DNA of 64,000 nucleotides from CAZEHS01 sp964511875 (GTDB lineage Bacteria > Bacillota > Clostridia > Peptostreptococcales > Acidaminobacteraceae): contig CAZEHS010000001.1 of NCBI GenBank assembly GCA_964511875.1, positions 85,334 to 149,333 on the forward strand, given 5' to 3'. A program made the position numbers and the translations under genes. Shown here one piece after another: positions 7,540 through 15,560 of the stretch; positions within the stretch are counted from its first letter, which is position 1, and each line of letters starts with the position of its first letter. A model generated the notes under the pieces. That model was given only the letters and a program-made list of their open reading frames with translations, was not told the DNA's origin and ran no database searches.

Positions 7540-8448
7540 TCATGATGCATCCTGCACTGTTGGTGCAATAACGCCTGCAGGCTTCCCTGCCTGAGGCAGT
7601 CCGGCCTCCGACCACTCCGACCAGGCGCCGTCGTAAACCTTGACGTTGGTGAATCCGGCTTCATTCAGCAGCAGAGCCGTCATCGTTGCGCGGAAAGAGG
7701 TCTTGCAATAAAGAACGATTTCATCTTCCCGATTCAGACCCAGGTCCTTGTAGTTCAGATAAATATCCTGGGAAGAACGGAAGGTGCCGTCCTTATAGAG
7801 ATTTTTCATATGCGGATACAGAACAGCATTTGGAATTGCTCCTTCATCGAACTCAACCTGAGTTCTGACATCCACCAGTTTTGCTTGTGACGTGCCTTCT
7901 GCTATGGCTTTCACTTCCTCCAGCGAGGCGATCATCTGTGGATCCATTTCTTTCGCTGTATACTGAACCGGAGTTATTGCAGACGCTTCGGCAGTCAACG
8001 GCAAGCCGCTGGCAACCACAGCCGTTTCGCCGTTATTGATGACAAATGCCTTCTCATGCCCGTAGGTCTTAAGCACCCACCAAAGTCGGGAAGCATTGAC
8101 ACTGCCGTTACTATCGTAAATATAAAGTTTTGTGGTGTTGCTGATCCCGTTCTGTCCCAGAATTTTTTCAACCTGGGCCTTCGGTGCGATCATACCGGGT
8201 ACAGGCGTCCCTACTGTAAGCTCTGAAGGGGGCAGATTAACAGCTCCCTGCAGGTGTCCTTTCCCATAGTCCTCAGGACTTCGGGCATCTATGACCAGCA
8301 CGTCAGGTTCAGTGATCAATGCCTTGAGATTCTCGGCCTCGGTCACATTGAGTCCCTGATCATATGATGTGTTCATGCATCCTGCCAACGAAAGGACCAG
8401 TGATGCGATAAGCATACAAACCGTCACTTTCCGTTTCGACCATGCCAT
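7540..8448 (-). CDS. Exported lipoprotein rhodanese (thiosulfate/mercaptopyruvate sulfurtransferase type)
   Basis: The 302-residue protein has a lipobox (LAGC, Cys24) followed by two rhodanese domains in the classical sulfurtransferase order. The N-terminal domain has lost its cysteine (YIYDSNGS, Asp112 at the position). The C-terminal domain has Cys248 in YCKTSFRA. That is the normal plan of two-domain sulfurtransferases, but their usual place is the cytoplasm, whereas this one is exported and lipid-anchored. ATG 8448 follows AGGAGGTAATACC. It is the first gene of the rhodanese operon and is preceded by a 15-bp palindrome also found upstream of the YeeE/TusA operon. Confidence 0.92.
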   Translation of the reverse strand: MAWSKRKVTVCMLIASLVLSLAGCMNTSYDQGLNVTEAENLKALITEPDVLVIDARSPEDYGKGHLQGAVNLPPSELTVGTPVPGMIAPKAQVEKILGQNGISNTTKLYIYDSNGSVNASRLWWVLKTYGHEKAFVINNGETAVVASGLPLTAEASAITPVQYTAKEMDPQMIASLEEVKAIAEGTSQAKLVDVRTQVEFDEGAIPNAVLYPHMKNLYKDGTFRSSQDIYLNYKDLGLNREDEIVLYCKTSFRATMTALLLNEAGFTNVKVYDGAWSEWSEAGLPQAGKPAGVIAPTVQDAS

Positions 8449-8566
8449 GGTATTACCTCCTGCTGGTAAGTGATCGATTGTTAAATAATATACAATCTTG
8501 GGAACAGTATACTCACGCCCAATCACTTGACTTCTCAAGTATACGTGATAAACGATGTACGACGTC

Positions 8567-8581
8567 ATAAGAATTACTTAT
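8567..8581. promoter_or_regulatory. 15-bp palindrome upstream of the rhodanese operon
   Basis: ATAAGAATTACTTAT lies about 119 nt upstream of the rhodanese start. It matches ATAAGTAATACTTAT (16518-16532) in 13 of 15 positions, with identical outer arms (ATAAG/CTTAT). The shared element suggests one LysR-type or similar regulator acting on both sulfur loci. The rest of the 8449-8697 gap holds weak promoter-like AT-rich sequence on the minus strand and the promoter of the glycosyltransferase on the plus strand. Confidence 0.6.
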
Positions 8582-8638
8582 GCACTATTCAATCCGTTAA
8601 TAGCGGTGCCGGGGGCAAAACAGCAGTTCATTTGGGTG

Positions 8639-8647
8639 TGCTATAAT
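8639..8647 (+). promoter_or_regulatory. Extended -10 promoter of the GT39-type gene
   Basis: TGCTATAAT is a perfect extended -10 motif about 50 nt before ATG 8698. No good -35 is seen, which is usual for extended -10 promoters. Confidence 0.6.
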
Positions 8648-8697
8648 TGTTTTCATAACCGGCGACGCTGCTTAAGTCTGATCCCAGAGGCCTTCAA

Positions 8698-10251
8698 ATG
8701 AAAAAAAACTGCTTGGAACCCCTTTGTTTCACAGTGTATGCAGTGATCTTTTTCCTCTGGAATCTGGCCACGCTCACGCGCTTTCCCTTTGTCCACTCCG
8801 ATGAAGCCTGGCTTGCCGGATTATCGACAGCCTACCTCCGAAACGGCAGCCCTTTTGTAACGGAGCCCTTCTTCGACTTATTCCCCCGACAGCCCCATAT
8901 GATTAAAAGTCTCTTCCACGGGCTTCAGGCTGTCTTTATCGCGGCCTTCGGCCAGGGAATATTCAGCGTCCGCCTCCTGAGCCTGATAGCAGCCGTTATT
9001 GCATTGATACTGATCCATCGGTTGATTCAAAACCGGGTGGCATCGTCACGTGCTGCGCTTCTGATAACCATCCTCTTCTCGTTGAACCTTCAGTTCCTCT
9101 ATGGGGCACATTTTGCCAGGCAGGAAATCCTTATGGTGTGTATCCTGCTGGCTGCATTGACTCTATACGAAATGACCGATCTGCCGAAAACGCTGAATAT
9201 CACTCTTTCAGCTGCACTGATCGGACTGTCCATCGGTTTTCACCCCAATGCCTTTATCGTGGCCATGATGCTGGGTACCCTGATGCTTTATGATATATTC
9301 AGCCGTGTAATTCGTCCAATCATACTTCTTCGGTATGTGCTGATTATCGGAGGCTTTGCCTTGGTTTACATTGCTCTCAGTCTTGCAGGCAATCCGAACT
9401 TTTTTGCAGATTATTGGACCTTTGGAAGTACGCTGTCAGTTGATGATGGTGCTGCAGATCGCCTGACAGGCTTTATAAGCTTCTACATCAAGCTGTTTCA
9501 CCGGATCAGCGGCACTTATTATCTGCCGGACCTTCGCTTCTTTTTCCCTGTTGCGCTGGGATTGGTGGTGACTGCCACTATATTGATGGTTCGCAGGTCT
9601 TATGCAGAATCGGTCGAACAAAAACATCAGCTTGGCCGTTCACTGGCACTACTGGCAGGCTGCAATCTGGCATACCTGATAATCGGCCGATACAATCCAA
9701 CTGCAATCATATTCGCTGTTCCACCGGTATACCTTCTGCTGGCCAGCCTGGTTGACCGAACCCCAAGGTATCAATGGATTCCTCAGGGTCTTATCATCAT
9801 TGCGGTACTTCTGTCCTCCGTGCAGGTTGCCGAAGCCATGGTGGATAATGAGGCCAGCGACTACATCAGCTACCAGGAGGAAATCTCAAAATCCCTGCCG
9901 CCGGATGCGGTTGTGCTCGGCAACCTGAGCAGCGGCTTTGCTTTCTCGGATGTACGGTTTTATGATATCCGGAATCTGGGTTATCTTGAGGGCATGCCCG
10001 TAAGCCGCTATATCAGTGAAAGAGGCATCAATACCCTTATCTATTATGAAGAATACGATTATATCCACCGCAATCCCCAGTGGCAGATCCTCTATGGTGA
10101 TGACAGCGGGTATTATGATGAGCTGAAGGGACTCATTAAAAAAAATGGTGTGCTGTTGCACCATTTTGACGATGCTGTTTACGGAAACCGCATCGTCCGA
10201 TACATGGGAGACTATCCCTGGCAGGTATGGATTTACAGATTGAATCCATGA
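8698..10251 (+). CDS. GT39/ArnT-type polyprenyl-phosphate-sugar glycosyltransferase
   Basis: The 517-residue membrane protein has about ten to twelve hydrophobic segments and the early acidic motif HSDEAW in the first external loop, as in GT39 and ArnT-like (GT83) enzymes that use polyprenyl-phosphate-linked sugars outside the membrane. The C-terminal 130 residues form a soluble exported domain. Its acceptor cannot be read from sequence. It faces, across a palindromic element, an operon encoding a sugar aminotransferase and a GT2 enzyme, so it could transfer an amino sugar built there, as ArnT does in the arn pathway; that link is inference. No clear RBS is seen before ATG 8698 apart from purine-rich GAGG. 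Confidence 0.82.
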   Translation: MKKNCLEPLCFTVYAVIFFLWNLATLTRFPFVHSDEAWLAGLSTAYLRNGSPFVTEPFFDLFPRQPHMIKSLFHGLQAVFIAAFGQGIFSVRLLSLIAAVIALILIHRLIQNRVASSRAALLITILFSLNLQFLYGAHFARQEILMVCILLAALTLYEMTDLPKTLNITLSAALIGLSIGFHPNAFIVAMMLGTLMLYDIFSRVIRPIILLRYVLIIGGFALVYIALSLAGNPNFFADYWTFGSTLSVDDGAADRLTGFISFYIKLFHRISGTYYLPDLRFFFPVALGLVVTATILMVRRSYAESVEQKHQLGRSLALLAGCNLAYLIIGRYNPTAIIFAVPPVYLLLASLVDRTPRYQWIPQGLIIIAVLLSSVQVAEAMVDNEASDYISYQEEISKSLPPDAVVLGNLSSGFAFSDVRFYDIRNLGYLEGMPVSRYISERGINTLIYYEEYDYIHRNPQWQILYGDDSGYYDELKGLIKKNGVLLHHFDDAVYGNRIVRYMGDYPWQVWIYRLNP

Positions 10252-10264
10252 TGAATTAAAAATA

Positions 10265-10458
10265 TTTGCCACGGATAACACGGATTTACACGGATGAAGT
10301 ACCTTTGCTTTCAGTGAGAACATGAAAAGTCTGTTTAGAATACAAAGGGAGAGATTGCCGCGCTATGCTCGCAATGACAAACACGTATGTCATTGCGACG
10401 TGGCAATCTCTCCCTTAATCTTTGTTCGTCTGTGTCCAGACCTGTTATCCGTGGCAAA
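10265..10458. repeat. Nested palindromic element with 16-bp perfect terminal inverted repeats
   Basis: The 194-bp element is bounded by TTTGCCACGGATAACA (10265-10280) and its exact inverse (10443-10458). Inside lies a second palindrome: AAGGGAGAGATTGCC (10345-10359) with its inverse (10402-10416), and CGCAATGACA (10370-10379) with its inverse (10388-10397). The inner motif resembles the dispersed 'GTCATTGCGA...GCAATCTC' palindromes found in many bacterial genomes, and the outer ACGGATTTACACGGAT type is likewise repetitive in other genomes. It lies between two convergent genes and can act as a bidirectional terminator. It encodes nothing convincing and is probably a MITE/REP-like repeat in which one element sits within another. 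Confidence 0.75.
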
Positions 10459-10471
10459 CGGTCTATTTTAT

Positions 10472-11221
10472 TCACCAGGCCTTCAGGATCCTGCTGAAAA
10501 GCACTTGTTCAACAAGAACCCCCACCAGCACAATCAGCAGTATTCCAGCGTAAATACCCGGCGTATCCATAAAGGCGCGCCTTTCATAGATATACCAGCC
10601 GATTCCTCCCATGGCGCTGATGGCACCGAAAACCATCTCAGCGCTGATCAGTGCCCGCCATCCTCGGGACCAGCCTACCTGCAGTCCGGTAAGAAGAGCA
10701 TGGACGCTGCATGGCATCAGCACATGACGAAACAGCTGAAAATCAGTGGCGCCGTAGTTTTTTGCAACTTCGACCAGCGATTGCTCCACCTGCCTGAATC
10801 CCATTTTGATGTTCAGAAACAGTGACCAGACAACAGCATGGACGATTATGACAAATACCGCCTTCAGCCCCACTCCTGCCCATAATACCACCACCGGCAG
10901 CAGAGCGATGCCTGGCAGCGGATGCAGGGCTGAAGCCAGAAGTTCCAGCAGACTTTGGCTGATATCGCTGAAATAATCGAGGTATGCCATGACTATCGCC
11001 AGGGCCATGCCCATCGCCAGCCCGGCAGTGACCACTGTCAGCGACTGGATCAGCTGTACAAGAAGGGTCCCCTTCATAATACCTGCTATAAGCGACTCTG
11101 CCACTACTGAAAAGGCTGGAAACAGGAGGGGATTGATGCCGCCAAAGCGTGCCGTTGCCTCCCAGGCTCCTATGATGACCAGCAGCCAGAAGGCTTTTTG
11201 GATTGTCTTGTTTCTCATCAT
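10472..11221 (-). CDS. ABC transporter permease (SsuC/TauC/nitrate type)
   Basis: The 249-residue permease has about six hydrophobic segments and the EAA loop region typical of the nitrate/sulfonate/taurine family (LVEVAKNYGATDFQLFRHVLMP). GGAGT lies about 13 nt before ATG 11221. It follows the binding-protein gene by 6 nt and is the last gene of a five-gene operon. No ATP-binding subunit lies in the operon or elsewhere nearby, so it must borrow one encoded elsewhere or have lost it. Substrate class is unknown; the family takes organosulfur compounds, nitrate, thiamine precursors and others. Confidence 0.9.
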   Translation of the reverse strand: MMRNKTIQKAFWLLVIIGAWEATARFGGINPLLFPAFSVVAESLIAGIMKGTLLVQLIQSLTVVTAGLAMGMALAIVMAYLDYFSDISQSLLELLASALHPLPGIALLPVVVLWAGVGLKAVFVIIVHAVVWSLFLNIKMGFRQVEQSLVEVAKNYGATDFQLFRHVLMPCSVHALLTGLQVGWSRGWRALISAEMVFGAISAMGGIGWYIYERRAFMDTPGIYAGILLIVLVGVLVEQVLFSRILKAW

Positions 11222-11227
11222 GAGCCG

Positions 11228-12157
11228 TTACTCCTGCCAGAGGATGGCCTCTGCTTGAATTGTCTGAGTCAGGTATCCTGAATCGGTCATAAAATCAGCG
11301 AAACCTGAAATTCCTGAAATCTCTGTCTGATACGTCATTCCCTGACTGCCGAGTTGTTCCCTGACTGCTTCCGGCGTCATTCCATATGCTTGTGCAAGAA
11401 TATCCGCCGTTTTATCCGGATTTGATGCCATAAAGGCCATTGCATCACCAAGCGCCGCCTGAAATGCAGAGCGGCGTTTCTCATCTCCCAGGAAATCCTG
11501 TTGTGCAACGCCTACGATGAATGTGAATGGCCCGCCAAAGGCGTCTTCTCCGGAGAGCAGCTGATGAAGTCCAGGCTCTGAAAGCTCTTGCTGCAGATAC
11601 GGCGGCGCAGTGAAATGCGCTGTGACCTCTTTGCCTGCAATCAGAGCCTGAAAGCCGTCAGGGTGTTTCATTGCGATCAGTTGATTGTCAAAGGTCTTTG
11701 CATCACCGATTTCCCGTTGGGCAGCCATTGCTAACAGGATGTGCTGGATGCTGCCGGGCTGCGGCAAAGCTATTTTCCCCTTCCCTGGTAAATCTCCAAG
11801 AGATTTTATTTCAGGATTGTTCGTAACAAGTCCTAGGGGGCTGGAAGAAAGTCCGGTGAAGATTTTCCAGGGCATACCGTTATCAGCACCGATCAGAAAC
11901 GGGGGAATCGCCATAAAGCCCACGTCCAGATTTCCAGACAGCATCGCTTCCCGGATTGCAGTCGTATTCGCCAACTTAACCCAACTGACTGTAAACTCCT
12001 TCCCAAGATGCTCCTCCAGATATCCCTCATGTTTGATGATTTCCAGGGGGGCATAGGCCAGACCATACTGATCGGCAATGGCAAGTGTTTTTCTGCCGGA
12101 AGGTGAACAGCCTGCAAGGATCAGGATTATCAATACCACTCCAAGAAACCGCTTCAT
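11228..12157 (-). CDS. NMT1/SsuA-type ABC substrate-binding lipoprotein
   Basis: The 309-residue lipoprotein has lipobox LAGC (Cys17) and the NMT1/SsuA/TauA fold (AIADQYGLAYAPLEIIKHEG; LDVGFMAIPPFLIG). It binds a small solute for the adjacent permease. GGAGGACACG precedes ATG 12157, and its start overlaps the end of the ATP-grasp gene by 4 nt (translational coupling). The direct coupling of an uptake lipoprotein to sugar and ligase enzymes is unusual. The ligand cannot be predicted. Confidence 0.9.
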   Translation of the reverse strand: MKRFLGVVLIILILAGCSPSGRKTLAIADQYGLAYAPLEIIKHEGYLEEHLGKEFTVSWVKLANTTAIREAMLSGNLDVGFMAIPPFLIGADNGMPWKIFTGLSSSPLGLVTNNPEIKSLGDLPGKGKIALPQPGSIQHILLAMAAQREIGDAKTFDNQLIAMKHPDGFQALIAGKEVTAHFTAPPYLQQELSEPGLHQLLSGEDAFGGPFTFIVGVAQQDFLGDEKRRSAFQAALGDAMAFMASNPDKTADILAQAYGMTPEAVREQLGSQGMTYQTEISGISGFADFMTDSGYLTQTIQAEAILWQE

Positions 12158-13410
12158 CGTGTCCTCCAGTTTGTTCCCACCGGTCGATGGAGAATAATGT
12201 TTCTTCCCGCTCCATTATGAATCTGAAGAATCCGATAGAGAGAGCAAAGCCGCTCTTCCAGCTGCTCTGGGCTATCTGCCCTGACGATCGCATATCCGGC
12301 CCGTGCAGTTGCATCTGTGATTTGCTTAAGGGAGTCTCCGGTCCTGATGTTGAGACCGGCAGCTATGACACCGCCGGCTGACAGTATGCATGAAAGCTCC
12401 GGAAGGGAATGCACCATATCGGGCTCAGAAAAGAACAGCTGGACGCTGAGCACCCCGCCCGGAGACAGAGGGTTCACCTTCCGAAGTGCCGTGCAGTCCA
12501 CAGGCTGGCCGAGAGCTGCCTCAATCTGCATCCGGCACAGATCCACACCAGTCATGACAGGGAGATACTCCGCCTCATAAGCGCCGCCGATCCTGCATGC
12601 GATTTCATTGACCTTAATGCCTGAATCCCCAATGAAGAACTGAAAATAAATCGGCCCGTTCTCAATACCGATACTGCTGACTATCTGCTGTGTAAGATCC
12701 AAAATTGCCGGTCCGTGATTATTCAGATGCTTTGACGGATATTCATGGGACAGGCAAATCCCTAGACGCTCCTTATCAGGAAACGAAATGCGGTCCGTTA
12801 TCGCTGCTGCGTAAGCCGTTCCTTTCTCTACCCACCCGCTTACAGTAACCTCTTCGTGAGGATAGTACGACTCCACCATGATGACTGAATCGCGGCTGAA
12901 TGCTAAGATCCCGTCAATATGTGCTTTGACGGCTTCCGCGCTTTCAAGAAACAGTACGCCCCGCTGTCCCTGAGAATCCACCGGTTTCGCGACAACAGGA
13001 TATTTCATGGTATTTAGGACTGCATCAGGATCGTTCCTTCCGTAAACCACGAAATCGGTAACGGGAATGCCGGACTTAGCCAGACGGCGCTTCATCACTG
13101 CCTTGTGGGTGACGGCCAAGGCTGTTTCGACGCTCAATAACGATGGCAGACCCAGAGCTTCTGATACGCAGGCAGCCGTATGAACAGGCTGGTCAGTGCC
13201 CATGGTCATGATTCCGTCAATATCAAAACACCTGGCCTGTTCCATCACCCCCTCCTCATCAAAGGTGCTGGCATAGGCTGCGTGATCCGCTTCCTGGTGC
13301 CCGACTGCATGAGGCAGATAATCGCAGGTCACCACTTCGTGACCCATGGCCTTTGCTGTCCTTATGCCTGCAAGCTGCGCACTGGAGGCGCCCAACATCA
13401 TTAATCGCAT
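12154..13410 (-). CDS. ATP-grasp ligase of unknown substrate
   Basis: The 418-residue cytoplasmic protein has an N-terminal pre-ATP-grasp Rossmann region (LGASSAQLAGIRTAKAMG), a central ATP-grasp fold with the nucleotide lysine in YPVVAKPVDSQGQRGV, and the metal-binding end IKVNEIACRIGGAYEAEY. This is the biotin-carboxylase/CPSase-like ligase group, which joins a carboxylate to an amine or other nucleophile through an acyl phosphate. GGAGACACTGCC precedes ATG 13410. It overlaps the GT2 gene upstream and the binding-protein gene downstream. It may attach an amino acid or other acid to the amino sugar made by the neighbouring aminotransferase; that is a hypothesis. Confidence 0.85.
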   Translation of the reverse strand: MRLMMLGASSAQLAGIRTAKAMGHEVVTCDYLPHAVGHQEADHAAYASTFDEEGVMEQARCFDIDGIMTMGTDQPVHTAACVSEALGLPSLLSVETALAVTHKAVMKRRLAKSGIPVTDFVVYGRNDPDAVLNTMKYPVVAKPVDSQGQRGVLFLESAEAVKAHIDGILAFSRDSVIMVESYYPHEEVTVSGWVEKGTAYAAAITDRISFPDKERLGICLSHEYPSKHLNNHGPAILDLTQQIVSSIGIENGPIYFQFFIGDSGIKVNEIACRIGGAYEAEYLPVMTGVDLCRMQIEAALGQPVDCTALRKVNPLSPGGVLSVQLFFSEPDMVHSLPELSCILSAGGVIAAGLNIRTGDSLKQITDATARAGYAIVRADSPEQLEERLCSLYRILQIHNGAGRNIILHRPVGTNWRTR

Positions 13411-14135
13411 GGCAGTGTCTCCTTGATTCGATATTGTTCACCGGTTTGCCTGAAGCTCTTAAGACCCGGTATTTCTGCATAATTCCTGACAATATGCCAG
13501 AGCAGCCGGGTCAGAGCTATTCTGCTGTAGTTTGTTGTCTTGGGCTGCTCAGGCATGTAGTCCGCTGAGATATTCAGTATATGCTGGGTGTGCTGCAGTA
13601 TGCGTGCTGATATGTACGCGTTAAGAACCGGATCCTCAGCCACATAATCCGCGACATCGCGCCGCATTCCTCGAAAGCTTGTGAGCCTCAGCTGCGGAGG
13701 CTTGTTGCAGAAGGCTTTGAAAACCCACTCTTTCAGGGCCGTACCCCACTGGCGGTGAAGCGCCGCACCTGGGATGCCGGTTATGATGTATACCGCATCA
13801 TAACCGGCATCCAATCCCTTCACCAGTCCAAGGATACCCTGGATATCGTATTCCAGATCGTCGTCCATGGTAAGTACATAGGAGTAATGTGCTGCTCTTA
13901 TTCCAGCTAAAGTGGCATTCTGCTGACCGCAGTTCTCTTCCAGGATAAGACCGCGGATGTGGGGGTTTAGTCCGCATAGGCTGCTGATTACTGCCGCCGT
14001 GCTGTCATGGCTTCCATCATCCACAAAAATGATTTCATAGGGTTTCTGAAGCCCGTCAAGTACCGATGCAGCAGCTTCAGCCACTTTCGGAAGGAGCATG
14101 CAGCGGTTCAGTGTAGGAACGACAAGGGATATCAT
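13401..14135 (-). CDS. Family 2 glycosyltransferase (DPM1-like, soluble)
   Basis: The 244-residue protein starts with the GT2 fold (ISLVVPTLNR, EIIFVDDGSHD) and has the DxD-like motif TMDDDLEY around residue 91-98. It resembles enzymes that load a sugar onto a polyprenyl phosphate, but lacks the C-terminal membrane segments of ArnC/GtrB. It overlaps the aminotransferase gene by 4 nt and the ATP-grasp gene by 10 nt. A GGGGGG run lies just before ATG 14135. Together with the GT39-type enzyme nearby it would give a donor-loading plus transfer pair. Specificity is unknown. Confidence 0.87.
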   Translation of the reverse strand: MISLVVPTLNRCMLLPKVAEAAASVLDGLQKPYEIIFVDDGSHDSTAAVISSLCGLNPHIRGLILEENCGQQNATLAGIRAAHYSYVLTMDDDLEYDIQGILGLVKGLDAGYDAVYIITGIPGAALHRQWGTALKEWVFKAFCNKPPQLRLTSFRGMRRDVADYVAEDPVLNAYISARILQHTQHILNISADYMPEQPKTTNYSRIALTRLLWHIVRNYAEIPGLKSFRQTGEQYRIKETLPCD

Positions 14136-15262
14136 GCATCCCCCCTGAAGTATACGTCAATGGCCTCCATGACCGTTTCCTGCTCCTGCAAGGTGATGCC
14201 GGGATGAAGCGGGAGACGAAGGAGGCGCTGCCCCAGCCCTGATTCGTTTTGAAAACGATTGTTCTGCCGGATGAATTGTCTGCCCATAAGACTTTCGTGC
14301 AGGGGTACGAAGTGTGTCTGTGTCGGGATGCCTAGAGTCAGAAGATGAGTCTTGAGTTTCAGTGCAACTTCAGAATTCCGTAAGATGATATAATAGAGAT
14401 GTCCATTATGCGTTATCAGGTTTGATACGCTGCTGTAGCTTTCCAATTCTTCAAATTGCTTATTCTGAAAAAAATCAGCATACACGGCAAACAGATTTCG
14501 CCGACACTCCAGGATCACATTGCTCTGCTGCAGCTGGCTGTAAAGTAAGGCCATGGTAAGCTCCGAGGGTGAATAACTGGAACCCAGCGAAACCCATTCA
14601 TACTGACTGGTGCGTCCCGCTTTGAAATCCAGACTGTTCGTTCCCTTAAGCCGAAAGGTCTGTGCGGCTTTCAGGAACTGCGGTGCATTGATCAGCAGGG
14701 CACCCCCTTCTCCGGCAATAACATCCTTCGTGCCGTGAAAGCTCAGGCATCCCATATGGCCGATCGTTCCCGCATGGCGGTTTCCGATGCGGGACATGAA
14801 GCTCTGGGCGCCGTCCTCAATGACAATCAGTCCCCTGCGCTCCGCGATACTCATAACCGCATCCATATCGCAGCACATCCCGCCGTAATGGACAGCCACG
14901 ATCGCCTTTGTCCGCTCGGTTATATGAACCTCCAGCCGCTTAGGATCCATTGTCAGATGCTTGGACTCCACCTCGCAGTAAACCACATTCCCACCAGCCA
15001 GAAGTACTGCATTTGCTGTGGAAGGATATGTGAAGGACGGCAGGATCACCTCATCGCCCGGTTCCAGATTGAGAACGTGCAGCGCCAGCTCCAGGGCATG
15101 GGTGCAGGAGGTCGTCATCAGTACATCAGGGCAGCCGAGCAAAGTCTTGAGCCATTCATGACAGAGCTCCGTATAGTCCCCATCGCCTGCCAATGATTGT
15201 TCAAGGGCTTTTTCAAGCTCACCAAGCGCCTGCTCAGGTCGAAACGGTTCCTGAAAACGCAT
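14132..15262 (-). CDS. DegT/DnrJ/EryC1/StrS sugar aminotransferase
   Basis: The 376-residue PLP enzyme shows the family motifs: TTSCTHALELAL (phosphate binding), VIEDGAQSF (Asp contacting the pyridine), and SFHGTKDVIAGEGGAL (Lys forming the Schiff base). It converts a nucleotide-linked keto-sugar to an amino sugar; it is closest in pattern to the RffA/WecE 4-amino-sugar group. ATG 15262 is chosen because GCGGGAGGATTTTTT precedes it; an ATG at 15283 would include the RBS. It is the first gene of the five-gene operon. No nucleotide-sugar dehydratase lies nearby, so the keto-sugar must come from elsewhere. Confidence 0.92.
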   Translation of the reverse strand: MRFQEPFRPEQALGELEKALEQSLAGDGDYTELCHEWLKTLLGCPDVLMTTSCTHALELALHVLNLEPGDEVILPSFTYPSTANAVLLAGGNVVYCEVESKHLTMDPKRLEVHITERTKAIVAVHYGGMCCDMDAVMSIAERRGLIVIEDGAQSFMSRIGNRHAGTIGHMGCLSFHGTKDVIAGEGGALLINAPQFLKAAQTFRLKGTNSLDFKAGRTSQYEWVSLGSSYSPSELTMALLYSQLQQSNVILECRRNLFAVYADFFQNKQFEELESYSSVSNLITHNGHLYYIILRNSEVALKLKTHLLTLGIPTQTHFVPLHESLMGRQFIRQNNRFQNESGLGQRLLRLPLHPGITLQEQETVMEAIDVYFRGDA

Positions 15263-15338
15263 AAAAAATCCTCCCGCAATCATGACTGCCGATTCTAAAT
15301 CGATATTCTACCACAATTATCTGAAAAGAGGTGTAGAT

Positions 15339-15560
15339 ATGTTCGAGGTTGATTGTCTTGGCGATTTCTGCCCGGTTCCTCTGCTCAAGGCGCAAAAAGC
15401 ATCCGATTCCCTGGCTGTTGGAGACTGCTTCATGCTTATCACAGACCACAGCTGCACCGAGGAAGCCTTAAGGGATCTTTATGTAAACAGCCCTTTTCAG
15501 GTAGAGAGTGAAGAGGCCATCAGCGGCGTATGGGAAATCACAATCACGCGCGTCCGTTAA
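15339..15560 (+). CDS. TusA-family sulfur carrier
   Basis: The 73-residue protein has the TusA/SirA fold with CPVP (DFCPVPLLKA) near the N-terminus; this cysteine carries a persulfide. AAGAGGTG precedes ATG 15339. It is divergent from the aminotransferase and its stop overlaps the stop of the convergent LysR gene by 4 nt. A second TusA is encoded at 17375-17602 with very similar sequence (CPVPLxKAQK, VGDxxxIxxDHSC), so the two are probably duplicates used in the same sulfur pathway. Confidence 0.92.
   Translation: MFEVDCLGDFCPVPLLKAQKASDSLAVGDCFMLITDHSCTEEALRDLYVNSPFQVESEEAISGVWEITITRVR

Noticed and set aside
10322..10825. 167-residue plus-strand frame across the palindromic element
   Set aside because: Runs through the repeat and then antisense to the permease gene; no RBS and no recognisable domain.
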